From the NCBI RefSeq assembly GCF_001613005.1, contig NZ_BDBN01000015.1, forward strand, positions 23,865 to 87,864: a DNA stretch of 64,000 nucleotides, given 5' to 3'. Below are positions 33,951 to 45,660 of the stretch, one piece after another. Each line of letters opens with the position of its first letter. The first letter of the stretch is position 1. Made by a program: the position numbers and the translations under genes. The notes under the pieces were generated by a model, which worked only from the letters and a program-made list of their open reading frames with translations, was not told the origin of the DNA and ran no database searches. Source of the stretch: Nocardia nova NBRC 15556. GTDB taxonomy: Bacteria > Actinomycetota > Actinomycetes > Mycobacteriales > Mycobacteriaceae.

Positions 33951-35629
33951 GGATTCCTCCTCGATGCGGACAGGAAGGGGATGAACGGCGGTATCTCGTC
34001 GGGATCGCAATCGATCGAAACGAACGAGGGCCCGGGCGTTTCCAGGCAGTACGACAGCACTGTCGCGAGCTCGGTCGGCGTCGCCGGCGAGAAGGAGGGC
34101 AGATCCGGGAACATCGCCGCCATGCCGGCTCCCAGATGTGCTTTGTGGAATCTGTTGAAGCTGTAGCGATCTCCGTAGAACAGTTGCTCCCGGGTCACGC
34201 ACATGGCATGCGCGGAATTGTCGAGTACAACGAAGGTCACCGGCAGCCCGTACTGGATCGCGGTGTGAATCTCCATGCCGTGCATGTAGAAGGCGCCGTC
34301 GCCGGCCACGACCACGGTGCGCCGCTCGGTCCCGTCGTCGCGGTGCCGGCGGGCGAAACAGGACCCGATGGCAGCGCCGAAGGCGTAGCCCATACCGCCC
34401 ATACCGAGGGCGACGACGAAGCGGCCGCCGCGCGGCGGGCGGAGATGATGCACCACCGATGCCCCGGTATTGCCCGCGTCGGCGAAGACATCGGTATCGG
34501 AATGCAGTGTGCCGTTGAGTGTTTCGACGATGTCGCGATAGCGCAGGCCCGGTCCGTCCGCGGGCGGCACCGGCAGCGGGTCCGGCGTCCGCGGGCGCCG
34601 GGGATCCACCCGGTGCACCCGGCCCGCGCCGGCACTCAGCGCCGATGTGAGTTCGCGGAGTGTGGCGGCCAGATCGGTACTGGTGGCGTGGACCGCGGGA
34701 AGGTAGGGCGGCTCACCGCCGACCGATGCCGTCGACGCGCCCAGCACCGATTCCAGTCCGGCGCGCGCGGTGACCGGCATCCGGGTGCCGACCAGCAGGC
34801 ACAGGGCGCTGCCGTGCAGGGCGTCGGCCAGTTCGGTATGGCCCATGCTTCCGGCGACACCGAGAAATCCTTGTTCGGTGCAGTCGTACACATCCTTGGC
34901 GTCCGGCGCGACGCCGACCCCGGCGTCGAGAACCGCTGCCAGATCACGCAGTTCGGCACGAGCATCGTCGCGGGCGACCTGCGCGCCCGCGATGATCACG
35001 ACCTTGCCGACCGCCCGGGCCGCCTGTAGCCCCTCCAGGAGCCGCTCGATACCGGCGTCGTCCCGGCCGTGTACCGGACGCGGTGCGACGAACGGGCCGG
35101 CGCGAAGTTCGGCCTGCTGAACATCCTTGGGCAGCAGCAGAACCGCCGGCCCGCCCGCTCGGGCGGCCGCGACGGCGCGAGAGAGATGGTCCGGAAGCGA
35201 GGCGGGCGTCTCCACCCGTGCGCAATACAGCGCGATCGTGTCGAAAAGTTCGGCGGCGTCGAAGGTTCCGGCTCGGCCGCTGGAATCCTGGAAGGCGCCT
35301 TTACCTTCGAGACCGGTCGGCGCCTGCCCCACCAACGCGAGCACGGGCACCCGGGAGGCGTGCGATTCCGCCAGTCCGGCAACGAGATTCATCGCTCCAC
35401 CACCGGAGGTCGCGCAGACGACGCCGAGACCCGCGGTGGAACGGGCATAACCGTCGGCCATGGTGGCGGCGGCGAATTCGTGTTTGGCCACCACCGCCGT
35501 GATTCGGTCGGAGGCGTCGTGGGCCGCGTCGTAGAGATCTTCGATGTTGGCGCCGTCGACGCCGAAGATGTGTCGCACTCCCATGTCCGATACGGCCTGC
35601 ACCAGGTAGTCGACCAGTCGTGACGGCAT
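33947..35629 (-). CDS. thiamine-diphosphate-dependent enzyme (acetolactate synthase-like)
   Basis: The product is 560 aa from ATG 35629 with AAGGAG upstream. The three-domain layout is complete. The PYR domain carries the cofactor-activating Glu in VVAKHEFAAATMADGYA and the substrate side has NLVAGLAESHASRVPVLALV. The middle domain follows. The PP domain has GMGGMGYAFGAAIG and the metal motif VVAGDGAFYMHGMEIHTAIQ ending in VVLDNSAHAM. Such enzymes decarboxylate 2-keto acids and ligate the product to aldehydes, keto acids or acyl groups. There is no ilvN or ilvC nearby, so branched-chain synthesis is unlikely. It is the first gene of the four-gene biosynthetic operon, divergent from the EXLDI regulator. 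Confidence 0.85.
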   Translation of the reverse strand: MPSRLVDYLVQAVSDMGVRHIFGVDGANIEDLYDAAHDASDRITAVVAKHEFAAATMADGYARSTAGLGVVCATSGGGAMNLVAGLAESHASRVPVLALVGQAPTGLEGKGAFQDSSGRAGTFDAAELFDTIALYCARVETPASLPDHLSRAVAAARAGGPAVLLLPKDVQQAELRAGPFVAPRPVHGRDDAGIERLLEGLQAARAVGKVVIIAGAQVARDDARAELRDLAAVLDAGVGVAPDAKDVYDCTEQGFLGVAGSMGHTELADALHGSALCLLVGTRMPVTARAGLESVLGASTASVGGEPPYLPAVHATSTDLAATLRELTSALSAGAGRVHRVDPRRPRTPDPLPVPPADGPGLRYRDIVETLNGTLHSDTDVFADAGNTGASVVHHLRPPRGGRFVVALGMGGMGYAFGAAIGSCFARRHRDDGTERRTVVVAGDGAFYMHGMEIHTAIQYGLPVTFVVLDNSAHAMCVTREQLFYGDRYSFNRFHKAHLGAGMAAMFPDLPSFSPATPTELATVLSYCLETPGPSFVSIDCDPDEIPPFIPFLSASRRNP

Positions 35630-35753
35630 CGCCGCTCCTTCCCGTATGGGTTCCGAAGCCGGCCGCGCTGCCGGAACGAACGCACTCAGCGGGGATACGA
35701 AGCACGCACCCGACCGGTTCACCGTTCCCGCGTGCCTTCGCAAAAGGATCCAC

Positions 35754-35782
35754 TTGTGTGTATGTATACATCTACGTATAGT
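35754..35782 (+). promoter_or_regulatory. leaderless promoter with overlapping palindromes, EXLDI gene
   Basis: TTGTGT (35754-35759), a 17-base spacer and TATAGT (35777-35782) form a good promoter whose start would fall on or next to ATG 35789, with no ribosome-binding site in between. The spacer and -10 hold ATGTATACAT (35762-35771, a perfect palindrome) and TATAC-N6-GTATA (35765-35780), likely operators shared with the divergent biosynthetic operon. Confidence 0.65.
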
Positions 35783-35788
35783 TGGGCC

Positions 35789-36304
35789 ATGCCGAACAAG
35801 ACCGTGTATGTCTCCGATGACGATCTCCCCCTGTTCCAGCGCGCGCAGGAGCTGGTCGGCGGCAATCTCTCGGGTGCGATCGTGACGGCACTGCGCCGAT
35901 ACATCGAGCTGGAGGAGGGTCGGCTGCAGGGATTCGACGAGATCGTCCTGCGCGTCGGCCACAACGGCGCCCGGCAGGTGCGATTCTCGGGGGTGCTGCT
36001 CACCGAGTCGAGCGATATGGGCGACGAGCGTTTCGAGCGCATTCGCGTATTCCGCACGCGCAAGGGCAAATTCGTGCTGCACCGGCAGCGTTCGGAATGG
36101 ACCGACTACCCGACCGACACGAACTGGCTGAAAGATCTGACCAATTGGCGGCGGATGCTCGGCGTCACCGATCCGGACTGGGGCGAATTCACCATGGACA
36201 TCTACGACTCACCGGCCGACCTGAAAGGCAGGGTTCCCGACAAGCTGTACAACCGCATCAGCGATCTGACCGAGCATCCGCAGATCGAGGATCTCGACAT
36301 CTGA
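35789..36304 (+). CDS. EXLDI family protein (ribbon-helix-helix-like regulator)
   Basis: The product is 171 aa. It ends in EDLDI, the C-terminal E-x-L-D-I signature that names this family. The N-terminus (KTVYVSDDDLPLFQRAQELV, then GGNLSGAIVTALRRYIELEE) is like an arc/CopG ribbon-helix-helix DNA-binding domain. The middle contains RVFRTRKGKFVLHRQRSEWT, DYPTDTNWLKDLTNWR and a conserved Trp/Asp-rich stretch. Family members often neighbour ABC exporter genes, as here (DrrA/DrrB-like 130 bases downstream). It probably represses its own promoter and the divergent operon. The 12-codon extension upstream of ATG 35789 is rejected because the promoter overlaps it. Confidence 0.8.
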   Translation: MPNKTVYVSDDDLPLFQRAQELVGGNLSGAIVTALRRYIELEEGRLQGFDEIVLRVGHNGARQVRFSGVLLTESSDMGDERFERIRVFRTRKGKFVLHRQRSEWTDYPTDTNWLKDLTNWRRMLGVTDPDWGEFTMDIYDSPADLKGRVPDKLYNRISDLTEHPQIEDLDI

Positions 36305-36436
36305 TCGACCACTTCGAGCCGAACTAGCCTCGGCCGCACGACAACTCGATATCGACCCTCCTTGTCCGCCGAAATCCCGCGGACACGGCTCGGTCGACGC
36401 ATGCATTCATCGCAATCTTATTATGAAAGGACGACC

Positions 36437-37371
<935 letters not shown>

Positions 37372-37375
<4 letters not shown>

Positions 37376-38136
37376 CCACGCACACCCTCGCCGACTCCCG
37401 CACGATGCTGCGCCGGAACCTGGTGCACGCCAAGCGTTATCCCGGCATGACGATCAGCATGTTCATCATGCCGCTGGTGATGTTGCTGATGTTCAATTAC
37501 ATCTTCGGTGGCGCACTGGAGAAAGCCACCGGCGGCAGTTACATCGACTACCTGGTCCCCGGCATGATGCTGATCATTCCGGCCTATCTGGTGGTCGGGG
37601 TCGCGGTGGCCATCGCCTCGGATATGACCAAGGGCATCGTGAACCGGTTCCGAACCATGCCCATGGCACATTCCTCGATCCTCACCGGCCAGGTCGCCGG
37701 GACCGTGATCCAAGGCGTGCTGGGTGTCGGCCTGATGGTCGCAGTCGCGGCGCTGATCGGCTTCCGTCCCGATGCCACCGTCGTGGAATGGCTCGCCGCC
37801 TTCGGCCTCATCGCCCTGGTGATCTTCGGATTGGCATGGCTCGGAGTGGGTTTCGGATTGGCCGCCGAAACACCGGAGAGCGCGAGCAATACCCCGACTC
37901 CGCTGATCTTCCTCCCCTTTCTCGGCAGCGGCCTGGCTCCCACCGACACCATGCCCGCCGGTGTCCGGCAATTCGCCGAGTACCAGCCCTTCACGCCCCT
38001 GACCGAAACGCTGCGCGGACTGCTCATGGGCACGGCCATCGGAGGCAACGGCATCGCGGCGGTGGTCTGGTGCGTCGGCTTCGCGGTGGTCGGCTATCTC
38101 TGGTCGCGCTCGCTGTTCCGCCGCAAGACCAACTGA
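37372..38136 (+). CDS. DrrB-like ABC-2 type permease
   Basis: The product is 254 aa; its ATG overlaps the ATPase stop (ATGA). Six membrane segments follow an N-terminal coupling helix (LADSRTMLRRNLVHAKRYPG). The ABC-2 signature region NTPTPLIFLPFLGSGLAPTD precedes the last segments, and FAEYQPFTPLTETLRGLLMG is the usual amphipathic linker. Together with the DrrA-like ATPase it forms a small-molecule exporter, plausibly for the product of the divergent four-gene operon (export and self-protection). Confidence 0.92.
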
Positions 38137-38192
38137 GCTACTACCCAGTGATTAACGGACATACCGGTCGAAACCCCGTCGTCCTCGCGTGA

Positions 38193-39629
<1,437 letters not shown>

Positions 39630-39635
39630 ACGCCG

Positions 39636-39656
39636 CGGCCGGCAACGCGCCGGCCG
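39636..39656 (+). terminator. hairpin after gdhA
   Basis: CGGCCGGC and GCCGGCCG pair over 8 bp with a 5-base loop, 6 bases after the gdhA stop. Confidence 0.6.
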
Positions 39657-39701
39657 TCCCGTCCGGATCCACCGGCACCGAGTCTCGTAGGCTCGCCGTT
39701 C

Positions 39702-40034
39702 GTGACCGTGGTGCGCTCGATCCTGCTGTTCGTCCTGGCCGCGCTCGCCGAGATCGGCGGGGCGTGGCTGGTGTGGCAAGGGGTGCGTGAGCATCGCGGG
39801 TTCGCCTGGGCGGGGGCCGGGGTGATCGCGCTGGGGCTGTACGGATTCGTCGCGACGCTCCAGCCGGATGCTCATTTCGGCCGGATCCTGGCCGCCTACG
39901 GCGGTGTGTTCGTCGCGGGGTCGCTGCTGTGGGCCATCGCGTTCGACGGCTTCCGGCCGGACCGCTGGGATGTGGCGGGCGCGGCGACCTGCCTGGTGGG
40001 CGTCGCCGTGATCATGTACGCGCCGCGCGGCTGA
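39702..40034 (+). CDS. YnfA/UPF0060 family membrane protein
   Basis: The product is 110 aa from GTG 39702. It has four membrane segments with the family motifs [60 protein letters not shown] and a C-terminal hydrophobic segment. It is related to small multidrug resistance proteins, but transport has not been shown for this family in general. There is no obvious link to the flanking genes. Confidence 0.88.
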   Translation: MTVVRSILLFVLAALAEIGGAWLVWQGVREHRGFAWAGAGVIALGLYGFVATLQPDAHFGRILAAYGGVFVAGSLLWAIAFDGFRPDRWDVAGAATCLVGVAVIMYAPRG

Positions 40035-40074
40035 CCCGGTACGCGGCCGACCGGTATCCGGCATCATCGGTGCC

Positions 40075-40464
40075 ATGCCCGTCCTCGGAACGTTTCGGCC
40101 CAATCCGCAGCCGGCCGCCGGTACTCGCAGCCGGGTGCTGATACGGCTGCGGGTGGCGCGGTGGCAGTTCCTGCTCCGGCAGACGATCGTCGAACCGGGC
40201 GGTGACAGTGGTTGGCACTATCACGACGGCACGCTGTTCGTCCTGGTCACCGGCAGCACTCTCGACCATCCCGGCACCGACGGCGTCCCGGTCGCCTATC
40301 GCCCGGGGCGGATATTTCGCGAGCCCGCCGGCGCCGCCCACGCCCACACCGCCCGCAACCGCACGCGAAAACCCTTGCGGCTCACGGTGTTCTACGTGCT
40401 CCCGGCCGGTAGTCCGCTCTCCCGCTCGATCCCCGCACCGGAGTGCGACCCGGACCGGCGATAG
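40075..40464 (+). CDS. cupin-domain protein
   Basis: The product is 129 aa. The cupin motif 1 is seen in EPGGDSGWHYHDGTLFVLVT and motif 2 in GRIFREPAGAAHAHTARN, with His residues that could bind a metal. The motif is slightly atypical because the Glu of motif 1 is replaced (HYHDGTLF). The enzyme activity is unknown; many such small cupins are isomerases, dioxygenases or ligand sensors. It lies 40 bases after ynfA and converges with the HAD gene. Confidence 0.7.
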   Translation: MPVLGTFRPNPQPAAGTRSRVLIRLRVARWQFLLRQTIVEPGGDSGWHYHDGTLFVLVTGSTLDHPGTDGVPVAYRPGRIFREPAGAAHAHTARNRTRKPLRLTVFYVLPAGSPLSRSIPAPECDPDRR

Positions 40465-40483
40465 GACGTGCGCCTGCCTGGTA

Positions 40484-41095
40484 TCAGCTCGCGAGCTCGC
40501 GCAGCAAACCGGGGAATTCGGTGAGATCACGCAGGACGACATCGGCGCCGGCGGCCCGCAGCTGCGCCGCGTCACATGGACCGCTGGTCACCCCGACCGC
40601 ATACGCCGACGCCGCGCGGGCGCCGCGCATATCGCCGATGTGGTCACCGATGTACACGCTCGCCTCGTGGTCGCGCAGGGCCTGGGCCTTCTGTTCGGCC
40701 CACAGGTCGCCGACTACGGCGTCGGCCGGAATGTCGAGGTGGGTGAGGTGCAATTCGGCGTTGGGTTCGTATTTGCCGGTGACCACGATCACGCGGCCGC
40801 CCAGCGCCCGGACCGCCGCTGTCGCCGCGCGGGCGCCGGGCAGTTCCACCGTGCCGGTGATCGCGAAATCCGGATACATGGCCCGATACATATCGGCCAC
40901 CGCCGGGACGCGGTCGGCGGGGAACCAGTTGGCCAGCTCGTGCTCCAGCGGCGGCCCGAGGCGGGTGACGACCAGATCGCTGTCGATGGGGGTGCCGGTG
41001 CGTCTCGACAGCTCGCGATAGCAGGCGCGGATGCCGGGACGCGAGTCGATCAAGGTCATGTCGAGGTCGAAGCCGACCGTGAGCGGGCCTGTCAT
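40484..41095 (-). CDS. HAD-superfamily phosphatase (phosphoglycolate-phosphatase-like)
   Basis: The product is 203 aa from ATG 41095. The HAD motifs are intact: motif I GFDLDMTLIDSRPGI (DxD), motif II VIVVTGKYEPN, and motif IV YIGDHIGDMRGARAASAYAV (GDxxxD). A helical cap lies between motif I and II (RELSRRTGTPIDSDLVVTRL). Such enzymes hydrolyse small phosphate monoesters in the cytosol; the substrate is not evident. It lies 25 bases downstream of the SdpI-family gene on the same strand. Confidence 0.85.
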   Translation of the reverse strand: MTGPLTVGFDLDMTLIDSRPGIRACYRELSRRTGTPIDSDLVVTRLGPPLEHELANWFPADRVPAVADMYRAMYPDFAITGTVELPGARAATAAVRALGGRVIVVTGKYEPNAELHLTHLDIPADAVVGDLWAEQKAQALRDHEASVYIGDHIGDMRGARAASAYAVGVTSGPCDAAQLRAAGADVVLRDLTEFPGLLRELAS

Positions 41096-41120
41096 ACCGG
41101 ACGGCCGGACACCGGAGGGA

Positions 41121-41525
41121 TCAATTGGCGGGCTGGCAGGCGTCGCGCAGTGAGCACGCGCCGCAGGAGTTGCCACAGCCGCCGACCTCGGCGGGCGCGA
41201 GCCCCGCGATCGCGTCGTTGGCCGCGTTGACCCCGGCCCCCAGCGTGAACAGGGCCACGACCAGTGCCACCGCGGCGGCAGCCAAGCCCACCCATACCGT
41301 CGCGACCAGCGCGATCGCACCGGCGGCGGCCAGCAGCAGACCCGCACCGACCGAGGTGGGCCCGGCGACGCGGTTGGCGACGCGATACGCCTCTTCGGTG
41401 CGGAGGGCTTCTTCGGTGTGCACACCGAAGAAGCGATTGGGTGGCAGGGTGCCGGTCAGCCCGAGCACACCCGTGACGACGGCCACGGCCGCCGGCAGAA
41501 ACAGGAGGAGCGCGACCACGAACAC
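41121..41525 (-). CDS. SdpI-family membrane protein with C-terminal Cys cluster
   Basis: The product is 134 aa from GTG 41525. Three membrane segments are seen, with the SdpI motif NRFFGVHTEEALRTEEAYRV between the first two. SdpI-like proteins are small membrane proteins, the founding member conferring immunity to a killing factor in Bacillus. The C-terminus carries CGNSCGACSLRDAC (C-x3-C-x2-C-x5-C), which could bind a metal or Fe-S cluster and is unusual for a membrane protein of this size. It lies between the HAD gene and leuS. Confidence 0.78.
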   Translation of the reverse strand: MFVVALLLFLPAAVAVVTGVLGLTGTLPPNRFFGVHTEEALRTEEAYRVANRVAGPTSVGAGLLLAAAGAIALVATVWVGLAAAAVALVVALFTLGAGVNAANDAIAGLAPAEVGGCGNSCGACSLRDACQPAN

Positions 41526-41693
41526 CCGGAATACGGTACTCCGGTATCAAAACCGGGCGCCCGCGGGGCTCGCCGCCGCCGCGAACGACCCGCTCACCCC
41601 TTTTTGGGTGCTGACGTGCGCACGCTCTACCCTGAGTGACGACGTTGTCCACAGACGTTCACCAGGGGAACTCGGCGACAAGAAGGCAGGACC

Positions 41694-44675
41694 GTGCAGG
41701 ACACTCGTGCAACCGATACAGCCGGCGCATCGACCGGCCGGGGTGACGGGCCCGAAAGCAGCCTGCCCACGCTTCCCGGAACCGATGTGCCCGCGCACCG
41801 CTACAACGCGGAACTGGCCGGCGCCCTGGAGGGCAAATGGCAGCGGGTGTGGGCGGAGCGCGGCACCTTCCACGCGCCGAATCCGGTCGGCCCGCTGGCC
41901 GGCGAGACCCCGGCCGACAAGCTGTTCATCCAGGACATGTTCCCGTATCCGTCGGGTGCGGGTCTGCACGTCGGCCATCCGCTGGGCTACATCGCCACCG
42001 ATGTGTTCGCGCGCTACCACCGCATGCACGGCCGCAACGTGCTGCATGCGCTGGGTTACGACGCCTTCGGCCTGCCCGCCGAGCAGTACGCGGTACAGAC
42101 GGGCGCGCATCCGCGGGTGACCACGGAATCCAATATCGCGACCATGCAGCGCCAGCTGGACCGGCTGGGCCTGGGCCACGACCGGCGCCGCTCGTTCGCG
42201 ACCACCGACCCCGAGTTCTACAAGTGGACGCAGTGGATCTTCCTGCGCATCTACAACGCCTGGTACGACACCTCGGCGAACAAGGCCCGCCCGATCGCGG
42301 ATCTGGTGGCCGAATTCGCCGCGGGTGAGCGCCCCACCCCGGACGGTCGCGCGTGGGCCGACTTGTCGCCCGCCGAACAGGGCGCGGTGCTGGACTCGTA
42401 TCGCCTGGTCTATCAATCGGATTCGATGGTCAACTGGTGCCCCGGACTGGGCACCGTGCTGGCCAACGAGGAGGTCACCGCCGACGGCCGCAGTGAGCGC
42501 GGCAACTTCCCGGTGTTCCGGAAACGCCTGCGGCAGTGGATGATGCGCATCACCGCCTACTCCGACCGCCTGGTCGACGATCTGGACCTGCTGGACTGGC
42601 CGGACAACGTGAAGGCCATGCAGCGCAACTGGATCGGGCGCTCGCGTGGTGCCGAGGTCTCGTTCGCCGTGGTGCGAGCGACGGGCGCGGAGGAGGCAGC
42701 CGGCGTAACCACGGAGCGCCCCGGGAGCGCCACCGTCGATACAGCGAACGGGGAGAACATCGAGGTCTTCACCACCCGGCCCGACACGCTGTTCGGGGCG
42801 AGCTATGTGGTGCTGGCCCCGGAACACGAACTGGTGGACCGGCTGGCCGTCGCGCAGTGGCCCGCCGACGTCGACCCCCGGTGGACCTTCGACGCCGCCT
42901 CGCCGGCCGAAGCCGTTGCGGCCTACCGCAAGTCGATCGCCGCCAAGTCCGATCTGGAGCGGCAGGAGAACAAGGAGAAGACCGGCGTCTTCCTGGGCGC
43001 CTACGCCACCAACCCGGTCAACGGGGCGCAGCTGCCGATCTTCATCGCCGACTATGTGCTGTCGGGCTACGGCACCGGCGCGATCATGGCGGTACCCGGC
43101 CACGACCAGCGCGACTGGGAGTTCGCGCGGGCGTTCGGCCTGCCGATCGTGGAAGTCATTGCCGGAGGCGACATCTCGGAGTCCGCGTATTCGGGCGACG
43201 GCCTGCTGGTGAACTCCGACTACCTGAACGGGCTGGACGTCGAGACTGCCAAGGCCACCGTCGTCGAGCGCCTGGAACGCGACGGCCACGGCAAGGGCAC
43301 CATCCAGTACAAACTGCGCGACTGGCTGTTCGCCCGCCAGCGTTACTGGGGCGAGCCGTTCCCGATCGTCTACGACGAGCAGGGCGCGGCGCATCCGCTG
43401 CCGGAATCCATGCTGCCGGTGGAACTTCCGGAGGTGCGCGACTTCGCGCCGGTCACCTTCGATCCGGACGACGCCGATTCCGAACCGTCGCCGCCGCTGG
43501 CCAAGGCCACCGACTGGGTGACCGTCGAACTGGATCTGGGCGACGGGGTGAAGACCTATCGCCGCGACACCAACGTGATGCCGCAGTGGGCCGGTAGCTC
43601 CTGGTACCAGCTGCGCTACACCGACCCGACCAATACGGAGGCGTTCTGCGCGCCGGAGAACGAGCGCTACTGGCTGGGCCCGCGCCCGGCCGAACACGGT
43701 GCGAACGACCCCGGCGGCGTGGATCTGTACGTCGGCGGCGTGGAACACGCGGTACTACATCTGCTGTACGCGCGGTTCTGGCAGAAGGTGCTGTTCGATC
43801 TGGGTGAGGTGTCGGGCCCGGAACCGTACCGGCGCTTGTTCAACCAGGGTTACATCCAGGCCTTCGCCTACACCGACGAGCGCGGCACCTACATCCCGGC
43901 CGCCGAGGTGGTCGAGCGCGACGGCAGGTTCTTCTGGACGAACACCTCCGGCGTGGAGATCGAGGTCTTCCAGGAGTACGGCAAGATCGGCAAATCGCTG
44001 AAGAACGCCATCTCCCCCGATGAGATGTGCGATCTGTACGGCGCGGACACCTTCCGGCTGTACGAGATGTCGATGGGTCCGCTGGACACCTCGCGTCCCT
44101 GGGCGACCAAGGATGTCGTCGGCGCGCACCGCTTCCTGCAGCGGGTGTGGCGCCTGGTGGTCGACGAGGAGTCCGGGGCCGCGCGGGTCACCGACGCCGA
44201 GCCGGCCGATGCCACCCTTCGCCTGCTGCACAAGACGATCGACGGTGTCGACGCCGACTACGCCGCCCTGCGCGACAACACCGCAGGCGCGAAGCTGATC
44301 GAGCTGACCAACCATCTGACCAAGCAGTACCCGCAGGGCGCCCCGCGCACGGTGGTGGAACCGCTGGTGCTGATGCTGGCACCGATGGCACCGCATATCG
44401 CCGAGGAACTGTGGGAACGCCTGGGCCACACCACGGCGCTGGCGCACGGGCCCTTCCCGATCGCGGATCCCGCACTGCTGGTGGAGGATTCGGTCGAATA
44501 TCCGATCCAGGTCAACGGCAAGGTCCGCAGCCGGGTCAGCGTACCGGCGGACGCCGATGCGAAGGCGGTGGAGGCGGCGGCGCTCGCCGACGAGAAGCTG
44601 CTGGAATTCCTGGCCGGCAAGACCCCGCGCAAGGTCATCGTGGTCCCCGGCAAGCTGGTCAACGTCGTCGCGTAA
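41694..44675 (+). CDS. leuS: leucyl-tRNA synthetase
   Basis: The product is 993 aa from GTG 41694. It charges tRNA-Leu. The class I HIGH motif lies in [16 protein letters not shown], the CP1 editing domain includes [20 protein letters not shown], and the KMSKS loop is KIGKSLKN. Residues about 328-350, at the entry to CP1 ([19 protein letters not shown]), are an insertion compared with M. tuberculosis LeuS as I recall it. They are encoded by a copy of the GC-rich repeat also found in trmB. The rest is collinear, so the enzyme should be active. A hairpin terminator follows. Confidence 0.95.
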   Translation: MQDTRATDTAGASTGRGDGPESSLPTLPGTDVPAHRYNAELAGALEGKWQRVWAERGTFHAPNPVGPLAGETPADKLFIQDMFPYPSGAGLHVGHPLGYIATDVFARYHRMHGRNVLHALGYDAFGLPAEQYAVQTGAHPRVTTESNIATMQRQLDRLGLGHDRRRSFATTDPEFYKWTQWIFLRIYNAWYDTSANKARPIADLVAEFAAGERPTPDGRAWADLSPAEQGAVLDSYRLVYQSDSMVNWCPGLGTVLANEEVTADGRSERGNFPVFRKRLRQWMMRITAYSDRLVDDLDLLDWPDNVKAMQRNWIGRSRGAEVSFAVVRATGAEEAAGVTTERPGSATVDTANGENIEVFTTRPDTLFGASYVVLAPEHELVDRLAVAQWPADVDPRWTFDAASPAEAVAAYRKSIAAKSDLERQENKEKTGVFLGAYATNPVNGAQLPIFIADYVLSGYGTGAIMAVPGHDQRDWEFARAFGLPIVEVIAGGDISESAYSGDGLLVNSDYLNGLDVETAKATVVERLERDGHGKGTIQYKLRDWLFARQRYWGEPFPIVYDEQGAAHPLPESMLPVELPEVRDFAPVTFDPDDADSEPSPPLAKATDWVTVELDLGDGVKTYRRDTNVMPQWAGSSWYQLRYTDPTNTEAFCAPENERYWLGPRPAEHGANDPGGVDLYVGGVEHAVLHLLYARFWQKVLFDLGEVSGPEPYRRLFNQGYIQAFAYTDERGTYIPAAEVVERDGRFFWTNTSGVEIEVFQEYGKIGKSLKNAISPDEMCDLYGADTFRLYEMSMGPLDTSRPWATKDVVGAHRFLQRVWRLVVDEESGAARVTDAEPADATLRLLHKTIDGVDADYAALRDNTAGAKLIELTNHLTKQYPQGAPRTVVEPLVLMLAPMAPHIAEELWERLGHTTALAHGPFPIADPALLVEDSVEYPIQVNGKVRSRVSVPADADAKAVEAAALADEKLLEFLAGKTPRKVIVVPGKLVNVVA
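42677..42721 (+). repeat. leuS: copy of the trmB-type GC-rich repeat inside leuS
   Basis: Aligned without gaps to 4169-4213 in trmB, 37 of 45 positions are identical, including AGCGACGGG and GCGTAACCACG. The reading frame differs from trmB (here [13 protein letters not shown]), so the similarity is at DNA level. It coincides with the LeuS CP1 insertion. Confidence 0.75.
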
Positions 44676-44682
44676 GTCTCTC

Positions 44683-44704
44683 CCGCGCTGGGTGTTCAGC
44701 GCGG
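44683..44704. terminator. hairpin between convergent leuS and deacetylase genes
   Basis: CCGCGCTG and CAGCGCGG pair over 8 bp around a 6-base loop, 7 bases after the leuS stop and overlapping the end of the deacetylase gene. It is probably bidirectional. Confidence 0.6.
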
Positions 44705-45517
44705 CGGCAGCAGCACGTCGTCGAGGGTGACCATCGAGAGGTGGCGCTCGCGGATGATGTCGACCAACCGGCCGTAGCAGTGTGTGACGGCCGGATGGTT
44801 GGCGTGACCGATGACGATCGCCTGCGGGTTGAAGTACTTCGCGGCCATCTGCATCAGAAAGTCCTCGGTGACGATCGAGGAGTCCGACAGCGAACCGAAC
44901 CACAGCGTCGGCACCGTATATCCGAGATCGGCGGCGACCCGGTCCACCGCGGCGTTGTGGTACCCGTAGGGCGGTCGGTAATAGGGCGTTCCGTCCACGC
45001 CGAAGTTGTTGTGCAGGAACGTTTTCGTGCGACGGAGCTGGTCGGCGACGGCGCTGCCGGAGATCTTGGTGAGCGCGGGATGATCCCAGGTGTGGTTGCC
45101 CAGCTGGATCTGCCCGGACTCCACCAGCGGGCGCAGCGCGTCCCGGTGCACGGTCCACGAGTCGTAGGCGGCGGTCACGAAGAACGTGAAGCGGGCGCCG
45201 GTGTCGCGCGCGAAGCGGATATACGCGCCGACCACCTCGGGGCTCGCGCCGTCGTCCACGGTGAGCGCGAGATTCGCGCCGGCGCCCGGCAATGCGGTCA
45301 TCGTGCCCGAGGTCGCCACGGTCTTCGGCCCGGTTGGCGGCGGGCGTAACAGCGGGGACGGAGGCGCCGGGGGCAGGGGTGGGGTGACCGCCGCGGCGAC
45401 AGGTTTCGCCCTTTCCCCGGTCGCACTGTGGGCCGTCGTACAGCCGGTCAGGGCGACCGCCGTGCCCGCGGCGAGCAATGTGAGCAGCTGCCGCCGAGTC
45501 GATCGCGCGTCACCCAT
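44696..45517 (-). CDS. exported polysaccharide deacetylase lipoprotein (NodB domain)
   Basis: The product is 273 aa. The N-terminus has a twin-arginine-like STRRQLLTLLAAG signal and a lipobox LTGC, so it is probably a lipoprotein on the outer face of the membrane. The NodB domain carries the metal Asp pair in LALTVDDGASPEVV, the metal His pair in QLGNHTWDHPAL and the RPPYGYHN motif. A late His is in IVIGHANHPAV. The enzyme would deacetylate N-acetylglucosamine units in a cell-wall or exopolysaccharide. The Pro/Ala-rich stretch after the lipobox is a spacer. Confidence 0.87.
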   Translation of the reverse strand: MGDARSTRRQLLTLLAAGTAVALTGCTTAHSATGERAKPVAAAVTPPLPPAPPSPLLRPPPTGPKTVATSGTMTALPGAGANLALTVDDGASPEVVGAYIRFARDTGARFTFFVTAAYDSWTVHRDALRPLVESGQIQLGNHTWDHPALTKISGSAVADQLRRTKTFLHNNFGVDGTPYYRPPYGYHNAAVDRVAADLGYTVPTLWFGSLSDSSIVTEDFLMQMAAKYFNPQAIVIGHANHPAVTHCYGRLVDIIRERHLSMVTLDDVLLPPR

Positions 45518-45660
45518 GCCGGCGTCGCACCTGGTAGGAGGTCATTTCTGCCCTAAGCTACCGCACCCTCGACACCCTCGCCGGCCGGGCACCGGTCGTT
45601 CCGGCGCGTCGGCCGGCAGCACCGATTCAGCGCCCATTCAGCCCGGCCGACAGCACCGGT

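Noticed and set aside
33947..36082. Extended thiamine-diphosphate enzyme frame beyond 35629
   Set aside because: The extension runs antisense through the EXLDI gene and its promoter; ATG 35629 has a good ribosome-binding site and the expected N-terminus.
41526..41693. T-box or leader-peptide attenuator upstream of leuS
   Set aside because: No T-box sequence or Leu-codon run is seen; only a weak 5-bp hairpin and a 7-codon frame with one Leu codon.
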